In this document: piece by piece, positions 59,099 to 64,000 of the stretch | How positions within the stretch are numbered: the first letter of the stretch is position 1 | How the letters are laid out: every line of letters begins with the position of its first letter | NCBI RefSeq assembly: GCF_030160295.1 | Contig: NZ_BSOB01000010.1 | Coordinates: 506,926 to 570,925 of the forward strand | Length of the DNA: 64,000 nt | From: Dyella acidisoli | GTDB taxonomy: Bacteria; Pseudomonadota; Gammaproteobacteria; Xanthomonadales; Rhodanobacteraceae | Direction of reading: 5' to 3' | Translations under genes and position numbers: made by a program | Notes under the pieces: model-generated | What the model was told of the DNA's origin: nothing | The model's input: the letters and a program-made list of their open reading frames with translations, nothing else | Databases searched by the model: none

Positions 59099-59770
59099 AT
59101 GAGCGATCACGGTCGCGAAGCGGTTGGGCAGCGGTTCGATTCCGCGCTCATGCTGCATGCTCGCGATCGGAGCTGGGCCGCCCTGCAAGGCATTTGCGAA
59201 CGCATGCACCCTGGCATCAGCGAGGACGAAGCACGCGCGCAGGCCATGCAGGTGTTCGCGGAGCTGGGCATGGAACGCCTGTGGCATCCGGTGATCATCC
59301 GCATCGGCCCCAACACCACCAAAACCTACCGCGAGCGCTCCCTGCCGGACGTGCGGCTGGGCGAAAACGACAGCTACTTCATCGACCTTGGGCTGGTGTT
59401 CGACGGCCACGAGGGCGATGTCGGTGACACCTTCGTCATCGGCCAAGCGCCTGAGCGACTGGCCTGTGCCGAGGCGGCGCGCGACCTGCACCGCGACGTG
59501 GCCAATATGTGGCGCACTGAGGGCTGGAGCGGCCAGAGGCTTTATAATTACGCCCACGAACGCGCCGAGGCGATGGGCTGGCGTTTCAACCATGCCATCA
59601 AAGGGCATCGCGTAAGCGACTTCCCGCATTCGGTGCACAAGGGTGGCGACCTGGGCGATCTGGAACACGAGCCTGCCAAGGGCTTGTGGATTCTCGAGAT
59701 CCAGATCACCCACCCGACCGAACCGTTCGGCGCTTTTTACGAAGACTTGCTCGCCGAAGCCGTGCCATGA
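59099..59770 (+). CDS. M24 family metallopeptidase (Xaa-Pro aminopeptidase-like)
   Basis: The 223-residue protein is a short M24 pita-bread member without the N-terminal creatinase domain. The metal-ligand segments are YFIDLGLVFDGHEGDVGDTFVIG (the two aspartates), HAIKGHRVSDFPH (histidine region) and the C-terminal ILEIQITHP (glutamate). Some ligands are not the textbook residues, so activity is uncertain; it may be a proline-specific peptidase or a non-peptidase relative. It follows the DUF1304 gene closely and ends about 150 bp before the EF-G start. Confidence 0.8.
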   Translation: MSDHGREAVGQRFDSALMLHARDRSWAALQGICERMHPGISEDEARAQAMQVFAELGMERLWHPVIIRIGPNTTKTYRERSLPDVRLGENDSYFIDLGLVFDGHEGDVGDTFVIGQAPERLACAEAARDLHRDVANMWRTEGWSGQRLYNYAHERAEAMGWRFNHAIKGHRVSDFPHSVHKGGDLGDLEHEPAKGLWILEIQITHPTEPFGAFYEDLLAEAVP

Positions 59771-59918
59771 AGGCGCTGGTTTCGGCAACGCTGCATACAC
59801 AATTGAACCGTACGCTGCGGACCATGGATGGTCTGTCCAAGCCTTATCGCGCTCTCCCGCCTGGGGTGAGAAAATAGCTTTCTGCTCGACCAACGACTTC
59901 TACTACGGAACCAACGCT

Positions 59919-62057
59919 GTGGCCCGCCAAAAACCTCTCCACCTCTATCGCAACATCGGCATCATTGCTCACATCGACGCCGGCAAGACCACCACGACCG
60001 AGCGCATCCTGTATTACACAGGTAAGAAGCATCAGATCATCGACGTGCACGACACGAAGGATGGTAAGGGCTCCACGACCACCGACTACCTGGAACAGGA
60101 AAAGAAGCGCGGCATCACCATTCAGTCCGCTGCTGTGTCGACCGAGTGGAAGGGTCACCAGATCAACGTGATCGACACCCCAGGGCACGTGGACTTCACC
60201 ATTGAAGTGAACCGCTCCCTGCGCGTGCTCGACGGTGCCGTGGTGGTGTTCGACGGCGTGGCCGGCGTAGAGCCGCAGACCGAAACCAACTGGCGCCTGG
60301 CCGACCAGTACAACGTGCCGCGCATGTGCTACATCAACAAGATGGACCGCATCGGCGCGAACTTTAAGCACGCCGTGAACGGCATCAAGAACCGCCTGGG
60401 CGCCAACATCGTGCTCTGCCAGGTGCCACTAGGCAGCAGCGACGACTTCATCGGCATGGCCGATCTGATCGCCGGCGTGGGCTACATCTGGGACAGCAGC
60501 GACAAGGACAGCAAGTGGGAGACGATCCCGCTGGACCAGGTCGCCGACCATCCCAAGGTCAAGGCATTCACCACCACCGCCGACACGGAATGGGTGTCCC
60601 AACTCGCCGAGCTGCGTGCGCATAGCATCGAAAGCGCGGTGGAAATGGACGACGACGCCATGCATGCCTACCTCGACGGCCAGGAGCCGACGCTGGAAAC
60701 GCTGAAGAAGTGCATCCGCAAGGGCTGCGTGGCCGGCAAGCTGGTGCCCGTGTTCTGCGGTTCTTCGTACCGCAACAAGGGCGTGCAGCAGATGCTCGAT
60801 GGCGTGATCGACTACATGCCTTACCCAGGTGAGAACGGCGGCATTTCGATGGTGGACGAGGACGGCAACATCATCGGCGAGCAGGCGGTGACCGACGACG
60901 CGCCGGTGCGCGCGCTGGCCTTCAAGGTGATCAACGACCAGTTCGGCACGCTCACCTTCACCCGCATCTACTCCGGCGTAATCAAGAAGGGCGACACGCT
61001 GCAGAACGTCACCCGTGGCAAGAAAGAGCGCATCGGCCGCATCGTGGAAGTGCAGGCCAACGCCACCAAGGAAATCGACGAAGTGCGCGCCGGTGATATC
61101 TGCGCGTTCGTTTCGCTGAAGGAAACCGAGACCGGCGACTCGCTCACCGATCCGCAGCATCCGGTGCTGCTGGAACGCATGCGCTTCCCCGACCCGGTGA
61201 TCAGCGTGGCGGTGGAACCGAAGAGCCGCAACGACATCGACAAGCTCTCCACCGCGCTCTACAAAATGGTGAAGGCTGACCCGTCGCTGCGCATGGAAGT
61301 GGACCAGGAAACCGGCCAGACCGTGCTCAAGGGCATGGGCGAGCTGCACCTGGAAATCACCATCGACCGCATGCGCACCGAACTGGGCGTGGAAGCGAAC
61401 ATGGGCAAGCCCAAGGTCAGCTTCCGCGAAGCCTTCGGCCAGACGGTGGAACACACCTACACGCACAAGAAGCAGTCCGGCGGTTCGGGCCAGTTCGCCG
61501 AAGTAAAGATGATCTTCGAGCCGGGCGAACCAGGCAGCGGCGTGGTGTTCTCCGACGAAGTGGTCGGCGGCCGCGTACCGCGCGAATACATCCCGGCGGT
61601 GGAACACGCCATCACCGTGGAATCGCGCCAGGGCCAGGTGGCTGGCTATGAAGTGCTGGACTTCAAGGCACGCCTCGTCGATGGCAAGTACCACGATGTG
61701 GACTCCTCGGCACTCGCCTTCGAAATCGCCGGCCGTGCCTGCTTCCGCGAAGCGCAGAAGATGTCCAAGCCCAAACTGCTTGAGCCGGTGATGAAGCTGG
61801 AGGTGGTCACCGAAGCCGACTACCTCGGCGACGTGATCGGCGACATCAACCGCCGCCGCGGCTCGGTCAGCGAGCAGGGCCAGAAGGGCACCAACGCCTT
61901 CGTACAGGGCTTCGTGCCGCTGGCGGAAATGTTCGGCTACATCAACTTCCTGCGTTCGGCCACCAGCGGCCGCGGCACCTTCTCGATGATCTTCGATCAC
62001 TACGAAGAAGTGCCGGCGAGCATGGTTGCCAAGTTGATGGAGAAAGAGGCGAAGTAA
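59919..62057 (+). CDS. fusA-like: Elongation factor G (stand-alone paralogue)
   Basis: The 712-residue GTPase from GTG 59919 begins MARQKPLHLYRNIGIIAHID when read with initiator Met. G1 is AHIDAGKT (17-24), G3 DTPGH (86-90) and G4 NKMD. Domains II-V are complete, with the domain IV loop and the C-terminal RSATSGRGTFSM. The switch I region is unusual: VHDTKDGKGSTTTDYLEQEKKRGITIQS instead of the canonical EVHDGAATMDWMEQE type. There are no rpsL, rpsG or tuf neighbours, so this is probably a second EF-G with a specialised or auxiliary role, rather than the str-operon copy. A hairpin follows the stop. Confidence 0.9.
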   Translation: MARQKPLHLYRNIGIIAHIDAGKTTTTERILYYTGKKHQIIDVHDTKDGKGSTTTDYLEQEKKRGITIQSAAVSTEWKGHQINVIDTPGHVDFTIEVNRSLRVLDGAVVVFDGVAGVEPQTETNWRLADQYNVPRMCYINKMDRIGANFKHAVNGIKNRLGANIVLCQVPLGSSDDFIGMADLIAGVGYIWDSSDKDSKWETIPLDQVADHPKVKAFTTTADTEWVSQLAELRAHSIESAVEMDDDAMHAYLDGQEPTLETLKKCIRKGCVAGKLVPVFCGSSYRNKGVQQMLDGVIDYMPYPGENGGISMVDEDGNIIGEQAVTDDAPVRALAFKVINDQFGTLTFTRIYSGVIKKGDTLQNVTRGKKERIGRIVEVQANATKEIDEVRAGDICAFVSLKETETGDSLTDPQHPVLLERMRFPDPVISVAVEPKSRNDIDKLSTALYKMVKADPSLRMEVDQETGQTVLKGMGELHLEITIDRMRTELGVEANMGKPKVSFREAFGQTVEHTYTHKKQSGGSGQFAEVKMIFEPGEPGSGVVFSDEVVGGRVPREYIPAVEHAITVESRQGQVAGYEVLDFKARLVDGKYHDVDSSALAFEIAGRACFREAQKMSKPKLLEPVMKLEVVTEADYLGDVIGDINRRRGSVSEQGQKGTNAFVQGFVPLAEMFGYINFLRSATSGRGTFSMIFDHYEEVPASMVAKLMEKEAK

Positions 62058-62078
62058 GCCTCCGTTCGTGCTCCAAAA

Positions 62079-62112
62079 GCAAAGCCCAGGGAGAAATCCC
62101 TGGGCTTTGCTT
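62079..62112. terminator. Terminator hairpin after EF-G
   Basis: GCAAAGCCCAGGGA and its inverse form a long stem with a short AAAT centre, followed by TTGCTTC. Thirty bases of it are repeated exactly at 62766-62795 on the other side of the toxin-antitoxin pair. Confidence 0.8.
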
Positions 62113-62177
62113 CAGGGTGCGGTGTCTGCGCAAGATTGGACTTAAGCGATGCGCTGCCACACTCAGCGTTCCTACAC

Positions 62178-62206
62178 TTGTAGCAATCAAAGTGATACTT
62201 TAGTAT
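62178..62206 (+). promoter_or_regulatory. Promoter of the toxin-antitoxin operon
   Basis: TTGTAG (62178-62183) and TAGTAT (62201-62206) are 17 bases apart. The predicted transcription start is at about 62213, one base before the antitoxin ATG, so the mRNA would be leaderless. The operator palindrome overlaps the -10 element. Confidence 0.5.
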
Positions 62207-62212
62207 CACTTT
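62189..62212. promoter_or_regulatory. Autoregulatory operator of the toxin-antitoxin operon
   Basis: AAAGTGATACT and AGTATCACTTT are perfect 11-bp inverted arms with a 2-bp spacer. The palindrome ends one base before the antitoxin start codon and covers the -10 region, the expected binding place for a Phd-type antitoxin or toxin-antitoxin complex. Confidence 0.75.
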
Positions 62213-62213
62213 C

Positions 62214-62471
62214 ATGCGCACTGAATTAGTCACAACCCTCAAACGTCAGGCCACTGAGCTGCTGGCAGACCTCGAGCGCGATCGCGAGCCGATCCTGATC
62301 ACCCAGCATGGCTTACCGAGCGCTTATCTGGTTGACGTCGAATCCTTCGATGCCATGCAACGGCGCATGAAACTACTGGAAGGCATCGCGCGCGGCGAAC
62401 GTGCCGTAGAAGAAGGACGCACACTCACGCATGAACAGGCAAAGGATCGCCTGAAACGATGGCTGAAGTAA
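62214..62471 (+). CDS. Phd/YefM family antitoxin
   Basis: The 85-residue protein starts one base after the operator palindrome, without an SD sequence. The N-terminal part (TTLKRQATELLADLERDREPILITQHGLPSAYLVDVESFDAMQ by pattern, with REPILITQHG central) is the Phd/YefM DNA-binding fold. The C-terminal 30 residues, EGIARGERAVEEGRTLTHEQAKDRLKRWL, form the toxin-binding helix. It should neutralise the next gene's product and repress the operon. It overlaps the toxin gene by 13 bases. Confidence 0.9.
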   Translation: MRTELVTTLKRQATELLADLERDREPILITQHGLPSAYLVDVESFDAMQRRMKLLEGIARGERAVEEGRTLTHEQAKDRLKRWLK

Positions 62472-62764
62472 TCTGGACCGACCCTGCTCTCAGTGAGCTG
62501 GATGAAATCGCTGACTACATCGCGTTGGACAATCCTGTAGCGGCACGAGAACTCGTCCGGCGTGTTTTCGCGCACGTGGAGCAACTTGCTGATCACCCGG
62601 AGAGCGGCTCAAAGCCACAGGAACTAAAGGGTTGGCGCTACCGACAAATTGTCGAACCGCCGTGCCGGGTCTTTTACCGCGTCGACGGTGAGCGCGTAAT
62701 CATTCTCTATGTGATACGCAGCGAAAAGTCGCTGCGCCCGAGTCGGCTTCATCAACGAAGGTAG
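62459..62764 (+). CDS. RelE/ParE family toxin
   Basis: The 101-residue protein begins VIWTDPALSELDEIADYIALDNPVAARELVRRVF shown here by its family pattern (TDPALSELDEIADYI), continues HPESGSKPQELKGWRYRQIVEPPCRVFYRVDGERVIILYVI, and ends RSEKSLRP. These are ParE/RelE superfamily hallmarks. The RelE-type catalytic Lys/Arg set is not clear, and the YI-helix is ParE-like, so it could be a gyrase poison or an mRNase. It overlaps the antitoxin gene and is followed by a copied terminator hairpin. Confidence 0.9.
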   Translation: MAEVIWTDPALSELDEIADYIALDNPVAARELVRRVFAHVEQLADHPESGSKPQELKGWRYRQIVEPPCRVFYRVDGERVIILYVIRSEKSLRPSRLHQRR

Positions 62765-62765
62765 A

Positions 62766-62797
62766 AGCAAAGCCCAGGGAGAAATCCCTGGGCTTTT
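62766..62797. terminator. Terminator after the toxin gene (copy of the EF-G hairpin)
   Basis: The stem AAAGCCCAGGGA with its inverse is followed by TTTTTCG, a good plus-strand terminator; on the minus strand it also follows the autotransporter stop by 9 bases. It duplicates the hairpin at 62079-62110 base for base over 30 positions. Confidence 0.85.
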
Positions 62798-62806
62798 TCG
62801 TCTTTC

Positions 62807-64000
<1,194 letters not shown>

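Noticed and set aside
59767..59877. 36-codon frame overlapping the M24 stop and running towards EF-G
   Set aside because: No SD, no recognisable protein features; more probably the 5' untranslated region of the EF-G gene.
60429..62000. 523-residue His-rich minus-strand frame opposite EF-G
   Set aside because: Shadow frame produced by the biased third positions of the EF-G gene.

Overview
The window looks like chromosomal DNA of a GC-rich gammaproteobacterium of the Xanthomonadales, most probably Rhodanobacteraceae (Dyella/Luteibacter/Rhodanobacter type). This is inferred from the dacA-ybeD-lipB-lipA and mreBCD-mrdAB-mltB-rlpA gene order, a split class II ribonucleotide reductase, small Xanthomonadales-type families (DUF6326, DUF4126, DUF1304, LAB_N) and dense REP-like intergenic palindromes. 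No rRNA, tRNA, CRISPR array or insertion sequence was recognised.

Region 1 (1-25 kb) is a loose mix of accessory and metabolic genes. It holds a lipid A synthase N-domain protein (partial), a GH89 alpha-N-acetylglucosaminidase, an aspartate/glutamate racemase, an exported RidA-like protein, a frame-broken SEC-C protein, small membrane proteins, a methyltransferase plus flavin reductase pair, a TetR regulator divergent from an SDR/SnoaL operon with two visible operator palindromes, a GH30 glucosylceramidase-like enzyme, two overlapping paralogous secreted proteins, an alpha/beta hydrolase, a 14-TM MFS efflux pump, a SLOG/LOG-like protein, a class C beta-lactamase-fold hydrolase, a 28-residue membrane peptide and a large secreted protein with three tandem beta-rich repeats.

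Region 2 (25.0-29.5 kb) is a visibly AT-richer block of hypothetical genes, all on the minus strand. Short repeats recur at the 3' ends of several of its genes, like a cassette array. Its upstream end carries a Panacea-domain antitoxin-like gene, a 239-aa unknown gene 12 bp after it, and a two-TM SLATT-like gene. This is the best candidate in the window for an undescribed toxin-antitoxin or defence unit.

Region 3 (29.5-34.5 kb) encodes adenosylcobalamin-dependent ribonucleotide reductase split into NrdJa and NrdJb, with a histone H1-like gene between them. NrdJa carries a 374-residue LAGLIDADG intein placed exactly before the predicted thiyl-radical cysteine. A match to the NrdR box lies upstream.

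Region 4 (34.8-43.6 kb) has a DegQ-type protease, a PstS-like binding protein fused to LysM, a HAD phosphatase, M17 and M1 aminopeptidases and a DUF4126 membrane protein, separated by several palindromic repeats including one 519-bp near-perfect palindrome.

Region 5 (43.6-57.5 kb, all minus strand) is a cell-envelope supercluster read in the order mreB-mreC-mreD-mrdA(PBP2)-mrdB(RodA)-mltB-rlpA-dacA-ybeD-lipB-lipA-prc, with repeated 4-bp start/stop overlaps. It couples rod-shape elongation, peptidoglycan trimming and tail-specific proteolysis with lipoate synthesis.

Region 6 (57.7-64 kb) has a PfkB kinase, DUF1304 and M24 genes, a stand-alone EF-G with an unusual switch I region, a Phd/RelE-type toxin-antitoxin pair with a palindromic operator and apparently leaderless start, and the C-terminal barrel of an autotransporter whose Pro-Thr linker is encoded by a long hexanucleotide repeat running off the window.
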